Shown: positions 41,220 through 49,708 of the stretch, one piece after another | How the letters are laid out: every line of letters begins with the position of its first letter | How positions within the stretch are numbered: position 1 is the stretch's first letter | Source of the DNA: Flavobacterium agri | GTDB taxonomy: Bacteria > Bacteroidota > Bacteroidia > Flavobacteriales > Flavobacteriaceae | Length of the DNA: 64,000 nucleotides | Reading direction: 5' to 3' | NCBI RefSeq assembly: GCF_013401995.1 | Contig: NZ_JACBJI010000003.1 | Location: 434,001-498,000, forward strand | Notes under the pieces: generated by a model | Told to the model about the DNA's origin: nothing | Database searches by the model: none | Seen by the model: the letters and a program-made list of their open reading frames with translations, nothing else | Position numbers and translations under genes: made by a program

Positions 41220-42206
41220 ATGGAACAGAAATACGGTTTTACGAAAATGACGGTTGCGGAATTCGAAACCTGGCTTGCGAATCTTCGCGTGGCGCGCACG
41301 ATTTTGAAAATCCAGCAGCATCATACTTACATTCCTTCGTACGCACACTTTAACGAAAGTAACCATTTCGAACGCCAATTGGCGATGAAAAACAGCCATT
41401 TGAACAACGGTTGGAGTGACATCGGCCAGCATTTTACCATTTTTCCCGACGGAGCCGTCATGACCGGACGTTCTCTAGAAATGACGCCCGCTTGCATCTA
41501 CAACCAGAACGCGAATTCGATCTGCATTGAAAATCTGGGTTTTTTCGACATCGGAAAAGACGTGATGCGTCAGAGTCAAAAGGATGCGATCATTTCGGTC
41601 ACGGCCGCCTTGTGCAAGCGATTCAATATTCCCGTGACCACAAACGGAATCGTGTACCATCATTGGTTCGATCTCAATACCGGCGCGCGCAACAACGGTA
41701 CGAAGAACAATAAATCGTGTCCGGGCACGAATTTCTTCGGAGGAAATAAAGTCGCCGATTGTGAAGCGAATTTCCTGCCGCTCGTATCGGCCAAACTCAA
41801 CGGTATGATCAAGACAGATGATTCCGCGGTGCTCAAATATGTGGTCGTCGATACCGATTTTTTGAACGTCAGGATGTCGGCTTCGGCTTCATCGGCGAAA
41901 GCCACAGGCCGCGAGCCTGCACTTTTCGGGGCTGTGTTACGCGTTTATGAGGTGAAAAACGGTTGGTTCAAGATCTCGAATTCCAAACCGCATTGGGTTT
42001 CGGGCCGATATACGCAAGACGTGAAATTTGCGACCGTTTCTGCCGATGCGCTTAATGTGAGGACTGGCCCAGGTGTCGATTTCCCGAAAACCGCAAGTTT
42101 GAAAAAAGGAGAGGAAGTTTTCGTGGTTTCAGAGGAAAACGGCTGGTGCAAGATCGCAATGGAAGAGAAATGGGTGAAAAAGAGTTATTTGAAACTTAAG
42201 GAATAA
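41220..42206 (+). CDS. N-acetylmuramoyl-L-alanine amidase with SH3-like repeats, no signal peptide
   Basis: A 328-residue protein with a zinc amidase (Amidase_2/PGRP) domain in the first ~200 residues. Candidate ligands are His in KIQQHHTYIPSY, His in NGIVYHHWFDLNTGARN and Cys in NNKSCPGTNFFGG; GWSDIGQHFTIFPDGAVMTG and NANSICIENLGFFDIGKD are typical family segments. The C-terminal ~110 residues carry two SH3b-like wall-binding repeats (DFLNVRMSASASSAKATGRE and ADALNVRTGPGVDFPKTASL). The protein starts MEQKYGFTKMTVAEF with no signal peptide or membrane helix. It would therefore act after lysis or through a non-Sec route, as endolysins do. No phage genes surround it. Confidence 0.88.
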   Translation: MEQKYGFTKMTVAEFETWLANLRVARTILKIQQHHTYIPSYAHFNESNHFERQLAMKNSHLNNGWSDIGQHFTIFPDGAVMTGRSLEMTPACIYNQNANSICIENLGFFDIGKDVMRQSQKDAIISVTAALCKRFNIPVTTNGIVYHHWFDLNTGARNNGTKNNKSCPGTNFFGGNKVADCEANFLPLVSAKLNGMIKTDDSAVLKYVVVDTDFLNVRMSASASSAKATGREPALFGAVLRVYEVKNGWFKISNSKPHWVSGRYTQDVKFATVSADALNVRTGPGVDFPKTASLKKGEEVFVVSEENGWCKIAMEEKWVKKSYLKLKE

Positions 42207-42220
42207 GGCCACGGGATGAT

Positions 42221-42228
42221 TAACTTTG
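42221..42228 (+). promoter_or_regulatory. -7 box TAACTTTG
   Basis: TAnnTTTG box 44 bases before the ATG of the lipoprotein gene at 42273, within the in-frame upstream extension; it supports the later start. No -33 TTG was recognised. Confidence 0.45.
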
Positions 42229-42272
42229 AATTATCGATAAAACCGTCCGACAAAAAATCAAACAACAAACAC

Positions 42273-42797
42273 ATGAAAAAACTACTTGCTATCTCAGCTG
42301 TACTCGCAATGTTCGCGTGCAGCCAACATCCTTCTGAATTCAAAGGTTTGGGCGGAATCGAAATCGGGAAGGATTTCGCTTCGATTCCTTCATCAAAATC
42401 GTTCACCAATACGATGAAGAACGAATATTTCATTGAAGGCTATGAGCTCGGCGACGGCATAGGCCGGATTTCAAAACTAAACATAACGACCAACGACGCC
42501 CGCCAAATCATCGAAGTAAAATTTTCGGAAGACCCAAAAACAGACGTCGAGAAAATCGAACAAGCGCTTACAGGTTTGAAACCCATCGGAAAACCCATCG
42601 TAAACATGGATGGATTTGAAATGAAAGCTTATATGTCGGTAGATTCAAGCGTTGTATTTACGCAGGTCATCTCAAAGTATTCGATGTTCAAAAACGGCCT
42701 GCCCAAACGCGAATTCCGTTATTCGAGCCAACAAGCCTTAAAGCAAAACGCTGAAGTCATAAGGAAAAGTGTTTCAGCTCGAAAAGCCGATAGGTAA
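42273..42797 (+). CDS. Lipoprotein of unknown function (174 aa)
   Basis: An exported lipoprotein: the signal peptide MKKLLAISAVLAMFAC ends in lipobox Cys16. The mature part is about 158 residues, a mix of strands and helices (FKGLGGIEIGKDFASIPSSK, then IGRISKLNITTNDARQIIEV and LTGLKPIGKPIVNMDGFEMK), without a familiar motif. The ATG at 42273 gives the correct signal peptide; the in-frame extension to 42216 is not used, and a -7 box lies within it. A shared terminator separates it from the convergent rimO gene. Function unknown. Confidence 0.8.
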   Translation: MKKLLAISAVLAMFACSQHPSEFKGLGGIEIGKDFASIPSSKSFTNTMKNEYFIEGYELGDGIGRISKLNITTNDARQIIEVKFSEDPKTDVEKIEQALTGLKPIGKPIVNMDGFEMKAYMSVDSSVVFTQVISKYSMFKNGLPKREFRYSSQQALKQNAEVIRKSVSARKADR

Positions 42798-42802
42798 CCA
42801 TG

Positions 42803-42840
42803 CAAAAAAAAGGGCTTGACAATCCTATATCGCCAAGCCC
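42803..42840. terminator. Terminator between lipoprotein gene and rimO
   Basis: Stem GGGCTTG/CAAGCCC (42812-42818 with 42834-42840). On the minus strand it is followed by eight T residues (42803-42810), so it clearly terminates rimO; plus-strand use is weaker. Confidence 0.75.
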
Positions 42841-42862
42841 ATTGCTATTTTAACATTTCGGC

Positions 42863-44176
42863 TTAAACCGCTTCTCCGTACAAGTCGAATTCGGTAGCGT
42901 CGATGATTTTTATGTCGACGAATTCTCCGGTTTTGAGATAGGTTTTGGATGCGTCGATAAGCACTTCGTTGTCTACATCGGGGCTGTCGAATTCTGTCCT
43001 TCCCACGAAATATTGACCTTCCTTGCGGTCGATGATGCATTTGAAAGTCTGCCCGATTTTCTCCTGGTTCAATTCCCATGAAATCTGCGACTGGATTTCC
43101 ATGATGTCGTTGGCGCGTTGTTGTTTCACTTCGGCAGGAACATCGTCCTCGAGCAAATAAGCGTGGGTGTTTTCTTCGTGAGAATATGTAAAACAACCCA
43201 AACGCTCGAAACGCATCTCGGTCACCCAATCTTTGAGGATCTGGAAATCTTCCTCGGTTTCTCCCGGATAACCCACGATTAACGTCGTACGAATCGTCAT
43301 TCCGGGAACGGCCTCGCGGAATTCCTTCAACAATTTTGTAGTTTTTTCTTGGGTCGTGCCGCGTCGCATCGATTTCAAGATCTTGTCCGAAATATGCTGA
43401 AGCGGAATATCGAGGTAATTGCAGATTTTAGGTTCGCGTTTCATCAATTCAAGCACATCCATCGGGAAACCGCTTGGAAAGGCGTAGTGCAGGCGAATCC
43501 ATTCGATGCCTTCGATCGCAGCCAACGCCTCGAGCAATTCGGCAAGATTCCTCTTTTTATATAGGTCGAGACCGTAGTAAGTCAAGTCTTGAGCGATAAG
43601 GATCAATTCTTTTACACCGTCTTTCGCGAGGTTTGTCGCTTCCTTGACCAACTTTTCGATCGATTGGGAAACGTGTTTTCCTCTCATGATCGGAATCGCG
43701 CAAAATGAGCAAGGTCTATCGCAACCCTCGGCAATCTTGAGATACGCGTAGTTTTTTGGCGTCGTCGTCAAACGTTCACCCAGTAATTCGTGTCGGTAAT
43801 CGGCGCCCAAAGCCTTGAGCAATTGCGGTAATTCCGTGGTTCCGAAATATTGGTCGACATTCGGGATCTCTTTTTCCAAATCAGGTCGGTAACGCTCGGA
43901 AAGACAGCCAGTCACGAACACTTTGTCGACAACGCCGCGTTCTTTCTTGTCGGCATATTCCAAAATCATGTTCACCGATTCCTCTTTCGCATTGTCGATG
44001 AAACCGCACGTATTGATTACGATGATGTTGCCTTCGTTTTCGGCGGGCGCTTCATGCTCGACGTCTTTGCCCGATGCTTTGAGTTGGCCCATCAGCACCT
44101 CGCTGTCGTACACGTTCTTGCTGCAACCCAGCGTAATCACATTGATTTTGTTCTTCTTTAACGATTTGGTTCTCAT
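42863..44176 (-). CDS. rimO: Ribosomal protein S12 methylthiotransferase RimO
   Basis: RimO is a radical SAM enzyme that adds a methylthio group to an aspartate of ribosomal protein S12. The N-terminal UPF0004 domain has cysteines in VITLGCSKNVYDSEVL, VINTCGFIDNAKEES and VTGCLSERYRPDLE, which bind the auxiliary 4Fe-4S cluster. The radical SAM motif is GCDRPCSFCAIPIMRG, followed by the PYLDIPLQH-like segment CNYLDIPLQHISDKILKSM. A C-terminal TRAM domain ends in GEFVDIKIIDATEFDLYGEA. Length 437 is normal. The ATG at 44176 gives MRTKSLKKNKINVITLGC; the longer frame is less likely. It is monocistronic with its own terminator. Confidence 0.96.
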   Translation of the reverse strand: MRTKSLKKNKINVITLGCSKNVYDSEVLMGQLKASGKDVEHEAPAENEGNIIVINTCGFIDNAKEESVNMILEYADKKERGVVDKVFVTGCLSERYRPDLEKEIPNVDQYFGTTELPQLLKALGADYRHELLGERLTTTPKNYAYLKIAEGCDRPCSFCAIPIMRGKHVSQSIEKLVKEATNLAKDGVKELILIAQDLTYYGLDLYKKRNLAELLEALAAIEGIEWIRLHYAFPSGFPMDVLELMKREPKICNYLDIPLQHISDKILKSMRRGTTQEKTTKLLKEFREAVPGMTIRTTLIVGYPGETEEDFQILKDWVTEMRFERLGCFTYSHEENTHAYLLEDDVPAEVKQQRANDIMEIQSQISWELNQEKIGQTFKCIIDRKEGQYFVGRTEFDSPDVDNEVLIDASKTYLKTGEFVDIKIIDATEFDLYGEAV

Positions 44177-44360
44177 ATGGTAAACCCTGTTTTGGGGCTG
44201 CAAAAGTACAAAAGATGCGCTAAAGTTTTAGGTGTCGGAGTGCTTAAGATGGAAAGTTGTGATTTTTTTAAGTTGCGACAATCGGAAAACACAAAGCGGA
44301 TTCACGAATTGAAAGGATTGGAATTTGGAATTTTAGTTTTAGTTCCGATGCTTCGGGATG

Positions 44361-44394
44361 AAAAAAAATCCGCTTCCCAAACGAAAAGCGGACT
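44361..44394 (-). terminator. Terminator downstream of FadL-like gene
   Basis: Stem AGTCCGCTT/AAGCGGAT (minus strand, 44386-44394 with 44368-44375), followed by eight T residues at 44361-44368. It lies about 20 bases past the stop of the outer-membrane protein gene. Confidence 0.7.
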
Positions 44395-44415
44395 CCTGTG
44401 TAAAACTGGCAAGTT

Positions 44416-45939
44416 TTAGAAATCGAACGTCATCGACATCGAGACGTTGTGGTTTTTGGTCGTCACTTCGGCCGCATCGGTCATACCAGTTGCAAAGAAT
44501 TGCTGTTGATAATCGCGTTGCCAATAGTTGTAGGCCAGATCGAGCTTGATCCGTCCGAAATTATAACCCAAACCGCCCGAAAATCCGATCAGGTCGCCCA
44601 TCACGTCATCGTTCTCATACGGGCTTGATTCGCTTCTGAAACCGCCGCGGAAACTCCATTGTTTGGCTCTCCATTCGGTTCCGATACGCAATTGGTAAGC
44701 CGAGGTCAGCTGGTCGCTCATTGCGTCGTTGATGTCGCGGTAATCGCTGCTCGGACTGTATTCGGTATTGCCGTAATCCTTGTAGGTGATGTCGGCGCTG
44801 ATCAAACCTCTCTTGCCGAAAATATAAGCCGCACTTCCGGTCCATTTTCCGGGTGTGCGCAAACGGTAGTCCTCATATACGTTCACAACGAACGGATCGA
44901 CGATCACGTTTCCGCCTTCAGCCGAAGTGGATCGCACGTATTGCATCAATCGGTCTTCCAATCTATACCAGGTCGGAGATTCCCAGGCAACGCCCAAACG
45001 CAAGCCTTCGGTAACTTTTACGATAGTTCCCAATTGGAAAGAGAATCCATCGCCCAACGTGCGAAGCTGGTTGTTGAAACGCATTTGCTGAACACCGGCG
45101 GCATCGTCGTTCGTGTTCGATTCGTAAATGCTGGACCATTGCGTATAATCGGTGAAATGCGAATTGAGGTTGAGTCCGAAAGACAGGAAATCGTCGTATT
45201 GCACAGATCCGTTCACGCTGACTTTTCCGTTGTAACCTCTGGTTTCGGCGCTGTATTCCTGGTAATAATTGCCGCCTGCGGGCACATTACTCGTGTAGGT
45301 GTCATTGTCCGGATTGTTGGTAACCGGATTGATGATATAACCTTGATAGCCCAAAAATGCTTGTTGCGCGCCGAATCCGTAAACTTCGCCTAAATATCCG
45401 TAAAGATCATCGATGGTTTCTCCGTTCTGCAACGTCAAAAGATCGAGCGTCACACCGCCTTGGTTCGCATATCCGAGGAAATAATTGCCGATGGAATTGT
45501 TCGGATTCGTTCCGGCCGCGAAAAACGAATTGTCGAAATTGTTTGTGTTTTCGTAATTGGCAGCGATCGCGAATTTTTTCCATTTCGAGTCTTCGTTGTG
45601 GTTGCGCAATACGAAAACGACTCCGGCCTGGTTCAGGTCGAGTGCGTTGTAATTTTCGGAATTTTCAGACCCGAAATAGTTCGATTCGTTTTTCGGATTG
45701 AAACTCGACAACGTGAAACCGACTTGTGCATTCGAGAAAATTGCCGATCCTGCAGGGTTCACGTTCATAGACGACAAATCGCCTCCAAGCGCGCCGAAAG
45801 CACCGCTCATGGCCCTGAATCGGGCGGTCCCGTTCAAGTTGTCCTGCGCAAGACGAACGGCATCGTTAATAGAAAGTTCTTGGGCCTGGATAGCCGAAGC
45901 GGCCAAAAGCGTCCCAAAAACAAGTAGATATTTTTTCAT
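44416..45939 (-). CDS. Outer-membrane transport protein, FadL/TodX-like
   Basis: A 507-residue outer-membrane beta-barrel. Signal peptide MKKYLLVFGTLLAASAIQAQ; the start of the mature part, NLNGTARFRAMSGAFGALGG followed by DLSSMNVNPAGSAIFSNAQV, matches the N-terminal hatch of the OMPP1/FadL/TodX family. That family moves hydrophobic molecules (fatty acids, aromatics) across the outer membrane. The remainder alternates beta strands and ends in aromatic F after NHNVSMSMTFDF, as typical barrels do. The ATG at 45939 is chosen because it begins the signal peptide. No metabolic gene for the substrate is adjacent. Confidence 0.88.
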   Translation of the reverse strand: MKKYLLVFGTLLAASAIQAQELSINDAVRLAQDNLNGTARFRAMSGAFGALGGDLSSMNVNPAGSAIFSNAQVGFTLSSFNPKNESNYFGSENSENYNALDLNQAGVVFVLRNHNEDSKWKKFAIAANYENTNNFDNSFFAAGTNPNNSIGNYFLGYANQGGVTLDLLTLQNGETIDDLYGYLGEVYGFGAQQAFLGYQGYIINPVTNNPDNDTYTSNVPAGGNYYQEYSAETRGYNGKVSVNGSVQYDDFLSFGLNLNSHFTDYTQWSSIYESNTNDDAAGVQQMRFNNQLRTLGDGFSFQLGTIVKVTEGLRLGVAWESPTWYRLEDRLMQYVRSTSAEGGNVIVDPFVVNVYEDYRLRTPGKWTGSAAYIFGKRGLISADITYKDYGNTEYSPSSDYRDINDAMSDQLTSAYQLRIGTEWRAKQWSFRGGFRSESSPYENDDVMGDLIGFSGGLGYNFGRIKLDLAYNYWQRDYQQQFFATGMTDAAEVTTKNHNVSMSMTFDF

Positions 45940-46022
45940 GACATTTTTATTTAGGTTCAAAAAAATACCTATGCCGTAACGTTTCGTCGAAAGACATAGG
46001 TATCATTAAATCTTGGGCTGTA

Positions 46023-46964
46023 TTATCTGCGTCCGCCTCCGCCACCGCCGGAACGTCCGCCACCGCCACCACCGCCGTAACTTCCGCCGCCTCCCGAAGA
46101 ACGACCGCCTCCTCCGTATGAAGGGCTTGGACTATAGGTTCTCGTTGGTGAAGAAGGGGTAGAGTATGATCTTGGTTGTGAACTCCTTGGCGTGTTGTAG
46201 CTTTGGTTATTATTTCTAGGTGTGGTCGAATACGTTCTTACGCCGTTGTTGGTACGTGTTCCATTGTTTGTGAAGGTGCGTGTTCCGCGTGTCCCGCTAT
46301 ATTGGGACGAACGGACGCCGCCCGCAGTGTAACTCGTGTTGCGTCTTCCTCCGGCAGTTGCGTATTGACGGCCTGCGTAATCACGACGTCCCGGCGAAAC
46401 ATAACCGCGAACGCCTCTCGGACCATTGTTGTAAGCATATCCGTAATGGTAAGGATAACCGTATCCGTAATAGCCGTAGTACGGATATCCGCCCCAGCCA
46501 TAACCGTAGTAAGGGTAGCCGTAACCCCATCCGTAGTTCCATCCCCATCCTGGTCCGTACCACGAATTCCAACCCCAGCCGACGCTCCAATACGGGCTGT
46601 ACCAGTAGTTGTTCCAGTAATTATAACCCCAATTGTTGTCGTAGACATTGATGGTCACATTATCGGCAGAACCTTCCCAAGAAGGGTTGCCGTTCGCATA
46701 ACCTCTTTCGGTCTGTGTTGAATCGTTGACCGATGAATATTGCTCGACATCGGTGATGATTTCGTCGTCCTGAAGGGAATTGAAGTATTGTTTGTAGCCG
46801 TTGCCCGAATCGGCGGTCTGGCGTGAAGAGCGTTGTTGCCCGTCGCCGTAGATCCCGTCATTCGAAGCCGTGCTTTGGGAAGCGCCGCAAGAAGCGAGCA
46901 ACCCAAGCATCCCGAAGAGCAGTCCCAGGGAAGCTAAACGTGTAGGAAAATAGTGAGTTTTCAT
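46023..46964 (-). CDS. Gly/Tyr/Trp-rich lipoprotein
   Basis: A 313-residue exported lipoprotein with lipobox Cys near residue 26 (RLASLGLLFGMLGLLASC). After ~80 normal residues comes an extreme low-complexity part: about 80 residues of WGWNYGWGYGYPYYGYGWGG type, then a Ser/Thr/Arg/Asn-rich segment with YSGTRGTRTFTNNGTRTNNG, and finally a poly-Gly stretch broken by Arg and Ser. Such sequences are disordered and sticky, and resemble surface-coat or adhesive proteins; the aromatic/Gly mix also recalls phase-separating sequences. No enzyme domain is present. The start at ATG 46964 is the one giving a normal signal peptide. Confidence 0.75.
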   Translation of the reverse strand: MKTHYFPTRLASLGLLFGMLGLLASCGASQSTASNDGIYGDGQQRSSRQTADSGNGYKQYFNSLQDDEIITDVEQYSSVNDSTQTERGYANGNPSWEGSADNVTINVYDNNWGYNYWNNYWYSPYWSVGWGWNSWYGPGWGWNYGWGYGYPYYGYGWGGYPYYGYYGYGYPYHYGYAYNNGPRGVRGYVSPGRRDYAGRQYATAGGRRNTSYTAGGVRSSQYSGTRGTRTFTNNGTRTNNGVRTYSTTPRNNNQSYNTPRSSQPRSYSTPSSPTRTYSPSPSYGGGGRSSGGGGSYGGGGGGGRSGGGGGGRR

Positions 46965-47081
46965 AAGGAAGTGCATTTTTTTTATTGTCGGTTTGTATTG
47001 TCCGACATAACAAATTTAGTTAGTTTTGCCAGACTTTTTAGTTAAAAAAAACGAAACAATTTTTGTGCCAAAGAAAGAGTT

Positions 47082-48560
47082 ATGAGTAAGAACCTTACTA
47101 CAAGATCGGAAGATTATTCAAAATGGTACAACGAACTCGTCGTAAAGGCCGATTTGGCCGAAAATTCGGGAGTTCGTGGCTGTATGGTCATCAAGCCTTA
47201 CGGATACGCCATTTGGGAAAAAATGCAGGCAGAACTTGACCGAATGTTCAAGGAAACCGGACACTCCAACGCCTATTTCCCGCTCTTTGTGCCCAAAAGC
47301 ATGTTTGAGGCCGAGGAAAAGAATGCCGAAGGATTCGCCAAAGAATGCGCCATCGTAACGCACTATCGCCTTAAAAACGATCCGGATAAGCCAGGAAAAC
47401 TAATGGTCGATCCGAATGCGAAGCTTGAAGAAGAGCTTATCGTGCGTCCGACATCCGAAGCCATCATTTGGTCGACTTATAAAAATTGGGTTCAGTCGTA
47501 TCGCGATTTGCCGCTTTTGATCAACCAATGGGCGAACGTCGTGCGTTGGGAAATGCGTACGCGTCTTTTCCTGAGAACGGCCGAATTCCTATGGCAAGAA
47601 GGGCACACGGCCCACGCCACTAAAGCCGAAGCGATCAAGGAATCTGAAACGATGATGAACGTGTATGCCGATTTCGCCGAGAATTTCATGGCGATTCCCG
47701 TCATAAAAGGATTGAAGACCGAAACCGAGCGTTTTGCCGGAGCCGAAGAAACCTATTGCATCGAAGCGTTGATGCAAGACGGAAAAGCACTCCAAGCGGG
47801 AACTTCCCACTTCTTGGGGCAGAACTTCGCCAAAGCGTTCGATGTGAAATTTACGTCTAACGAAGGTAAACTCGATTACGTTTGGGGTACGTCATGGGGC
47901 GTTTCCACGCGTTTGATGGGCGCTTTGGTAATGACGCATTCCGACGACAAAGGGTTGGTATTGCCACCGAATCTTGCGCCTACTCAAATCGTGATCGTGC
48001 CCATCCATAAGACAGATGAGCAATTGGCAGCGATTACCGAGGAAGTGAACAAGCTTGTTGCCGAACTCAAGAAAATGCGCATTTCGGTCAAATTCGACGA
48101 CCGTACCAATATGTCGCCGGGCTTCAAGTTCAACGAATACGAATTGAAAGGCGTGCCGATCCGTTTGGCTATCGGTCCTAAAGATTTGGAAAACGGTACA
48201 TTCGAGGTGGCCCGTCGCGATACGCTCACGAAAGAATCGGTTTCTAAAGACGGAATCGCATCGTATTTGCGCGATCTTCTCGAAACGATACAGAACGACC
48301 TTTTCGCGAAAGCGCTCGATTACCGCAACACGCATATTACCGAGGTAAACGATTTCGAGGAATTTAAATCGGTTCTTGAAAATAAGGGCGGATTTCTGTC
48401 TGCACATTGGGACGGAACACCGGAAACCGAAGAAAAAATCAAAGAATTGACCAAGGCGACTATCCGTTGTATTGCGTTGGATAGGGTAGAAGAGGCCGGA
48501 AAATGCGTGCTCACCGGAAATCCTTCAAAAGGTAGAGTGCTGTTTGCCAAGGCTTATTGA
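47082..48560 (+). CDS. proS: Prolyl-tRNA synthetase, eukaryote/archaeal-like (ProS type 3)
   Basis: A class II aminoacyl-tRNA synthetase of 492 residues that charges tRNA-Pro. Motif 1 lies in [19 protein letters not shown], motif 2 in [20 protein letters not shown] and motif 3 in [36 protein letters not shown] and the [14 protein letters not shown] block are characteristic. There is no insertion editing domain of the E. coli type; instead an anticodon-binding domain and a C-terminal zinc-domain-like part follow, which defines the shorter type 3 enzyme of Bacteroidota. It is monocistronic, and two tRNA-Glu genes follow on the same strand under their own promoter. Confidence 0.96.
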   Translation: MSKNLTTRSEDYSKWYNELVVKADLAENSGVRGCMVIKPYGYAIWEKMQAELDRMFKETGHSNAYFPLFVPKSMFEAEEKNAEGFAKECAIVTHYRLKNDPDKPGKLMVDPNAKLEEELIVRPTSEAIIWSTYKNWVQSYRDLPLLINQWANVVRWEMRTRLFLRTAEFLWQEGHTAHATKAEAIKESETMMNVYADFAENFMAIPVIKGLKTETERFAGAEETYCIEALMQDGKALQAGTSHFLGQNFAKAFDVKFTSNEGKLDYVWGTSWGVSTRLMGALVMTHSDDKGLVLPPNLAPTQIVIVPIHKTDEQLAAITEEVNKLVAELKKMRISVKFDDRTNMSPGFKFNEYELKGVPIRLAIGPKDLENGTFEVARRDTLTKESVSKDGIASYLRDLLETIQNDLFAKALDYRNTHITEVNDFEEFKSVLENKGGFLSAHWDGTPETEEKIKELTKATIRCIALDRVEEAGKCVLTGNPSKGRVLFAKAY

Positions 48561-48589
48561 GAAAATTCGAAAAAAATAAATCACAGCTC

Positions 48590-48619
48590 TTGCGAGAATA
48601 GAAATTAGTTGTATTTTTG
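48590..48619 (+). promoter_or_regulatory. Promoter of the first tRNA-Glu gene
   Basis: TTG (48590-48592), 19 bases, then TATTTTTG (48612-48619): the best match to the Bacteroidota consensus in the window. Transcription would start close to 48625, some 13 bases before the mature tRNA. Confidence 0.7.
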
Positions 48620-48637
48620 CATCCGCAATAGAGCAAT

Positions 48638-48709
48638 GGCCCGTTCGTCTATCGGTTAGGACGCCAGGTTTTCATCCTGGTAAGGGGGGTTCGATTCCCC
48701 CACGGGCTA
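48638..48709 (+). tRNA. tRNA-Glu (TTC), copy 1
   Basis: Complete cloverleaf of 72 bases. The acceptor GGCCCGT pairs with ACGGGCT (G1-U72 wobble), the anticodon arm CCAGG/CCTGG encloses TTTTCAT with anticodon TTC (Glu), and the T arm GGGGG-TTCGATT-CCCCC is intact. The 3' CCA is not encoded. It is preceded by a strong consensus promoter and separated from copy 2 by a short terminator-like hairpin. Confidence 0.97.
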
Positions 48710-48712
48710 CGA

Positions 48713-48745
48713 AAAAAATCCTGAAGAGATTCGGGACTTTTTTTT
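48713..48745 (+). terminator. Terminator-like hairpin between tRNA-Glu genes
   Basis: Stem TCCTGAA/TTCGGGA (48719-48725 with 48730-48736, one G-T pair) with a GAGA loop, then eight T residues. It could end the first tRNA transcript or serve in processing, if transcription reads on to the second gene. Confidence 0.55.
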
Positions 48746-48755
48746 CCAAACCAAT

Positions 48756-48827
48756 GGTCCGTTCGTCTAGGGGTTAGGACGCCAGGTTTTCATCCTGGTA
48801 ACAGGGGTTCGATTCCCCTACGGACTA
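48756..48827 (+). tRNA. tRNA-Glu (TTC), copy 2
   Basis: A 72-base cloverleaf with acceptor GGTCCGT/ACGGACT, the same anticodon arm and TTC anticodon as copy 1, and T arm AGGGG-TTCGATT-CCCCT. It differs from copy 1 in the D loop (AGGGG versus ATCGG) and acceptor, so the pair are distinct genes rather than a fresh duplication. CCA is not encoded. Confidence 0.97.
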
Positions 48828-48973
48828 CAAGTTAGTTGTAAATTAGTTTTATAGGGTAAAACGTCAGTGTCTCGGCCTTTATCTTATTAGTTAAAACCAA
48901 AGTGATCGTAGATTGTGGGAGGTTTTTCTTTTTTAACTAAGCATTTTATCACTTACAATTAAATTAAAAGAAA

Positions 48974-49228
48974 ATGGCAAACCATAAGTCAGCCCTTAAG
49001 AGAATCAGAAGTAACGAGAAAAAGCGCGTGCTTAACCGTTACCAGCACAAAACAACACGTAACGCTATCAAAGCTTTGCGTTTGGCTACTGATAAAAACG
49101 AAGCTTCGTCTAAACTGTCTGCAGTGATCTCTATGATCGACAAGCTTGCTAAGAAAAACATCATCCACGACAACAAGGCCGCGAACTTGAAGTCAAAATT
49201 GACTAAGCACGTTACTAAACTGGCTTAA
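48974..49228 (+). CDS. rpsT: 30S ribosomal protein S20
   Basis: S20 (bS20) of 84 residues: MANHKSALKRIRSNEKKRVL, then NRYQHKTTRNAIKALR and MIDKLAKKNIIHDNKAANLK, ending KSKLTKHVTKLA. It is a three-helix bundle on the 30S body, with the standard helix-rich basic composition. It is transcribed after the tRNA-Glu pair with a 146-base leader that shows no recognised promoter box; it may be autoregulated, as S20 is in other bacteria, but no site is seen. A terminator follows. Confidence 0.98.
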   Translation: MANHKSALKRIRSNEKKRVLNRYQHKTTRNAIKALRLATDKNEASSKLSAVISMIDKLAKKNIIHDNKAANLKSKLTKHVTKLA

Positions 49229-49249
49229 TTCTTTTTTTGGATTAAAAAA

Positions 49250-49277
49250 ACAAAAGCTCCCAATCGGGAGCTTTTTT
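49250..49277. terminator. Terminator between rpsT and the response regulator
   Basis: Stem AAAAGCTCCC/GGGAGCTTTT (49252-49261 with 49266-49275) with a 4-base loop and A/T runs on both sides, which should work in both directions between these convergent genes. Confidence 0.88.
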
Positions 49278-49289
49278 TATGGCTTCATC

Positions 49290-49682
49290 TTAGAAGATGT
49301 GTTGGAGTTCGGCCAGCATTTCCTTCGAAATCGGCTTCGACCTGAAATCGATGACTTGCTTGTACGATTTCGATTTCTCTATGTCCTGCGGATCGATCGT
49401 AGATGAAAGTACGATAACCTTCGCATCCGAAAACGCTTCATACTTAGGTGTCGAGAATAGGTCAAGAAATTCCCATCCGCCCATTACGGGCATGTTCAGG
49501 TCCAGAAAGATCAATTTAGGGTAGTCGCTTCCGACTTTGAGCAATCCGTCGAAATAAGCAATGGCTTCTTCCCCGTTTTGGGCCGTGTCTACCTGTTCGG
49601 CAAATTCGGCCTTCGCGATCACCATCTTGTAAAGCATCAAGGTGATTGGGTCATCGTCCACGCATAATAATTTGTGTAGCAT
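49290..49682 (-). CDS. Single-domain response regulator (CheY-like)
   Basis: A 130-residue free-standing receiver domain. The acidic pocket is VDDD near residue 10, the phosphoacceptor is Asp61 in KLIFLDLNMPVMGGWEFL, the switch Ser is in VIVLSSTIDPQDIEKS and the Lys in DFRSKPISKEML. There is no output domain, so it would act by protein contact or as a phosphate shuttle. It is the last gene of a three-gene minus-strand run with the PAS/GAF kinase (26 bases upstream) and the membrane kinase beyond it, so it is the likely phosphate acceptor of that kinase. Confidence 0.92.
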   Translation of the reverse strand: MLHKLLCVDDDPITLMLYKMVIAKAEFAEQVDTAQNGEEAIAYFDGLLKVGSDYPKLIFLDLNMPVMGGWEFLDLFSTPKYEAFSDAKVIVLSSTIDPQDIEKSKSYKQVIDFRSKPISKEMLAELQHIF

Positions 49683-49708
49683 TGTAGTTTTGTGGTTTTT
49701 GGGAAATA

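Noticed and set aside
41220..42206. Prophage
   Set aside because: The endolysin-like amidase has no phage structural, integrase or replication gene nearby.
46203..46721. 172-codon plus-strand frame over the Gly/Tyr-rich lipoprotein
   Set aside because: Antisense of a low-complexity gene; the Val/Ser/Arg-rich translation is a by-product of the repeats.
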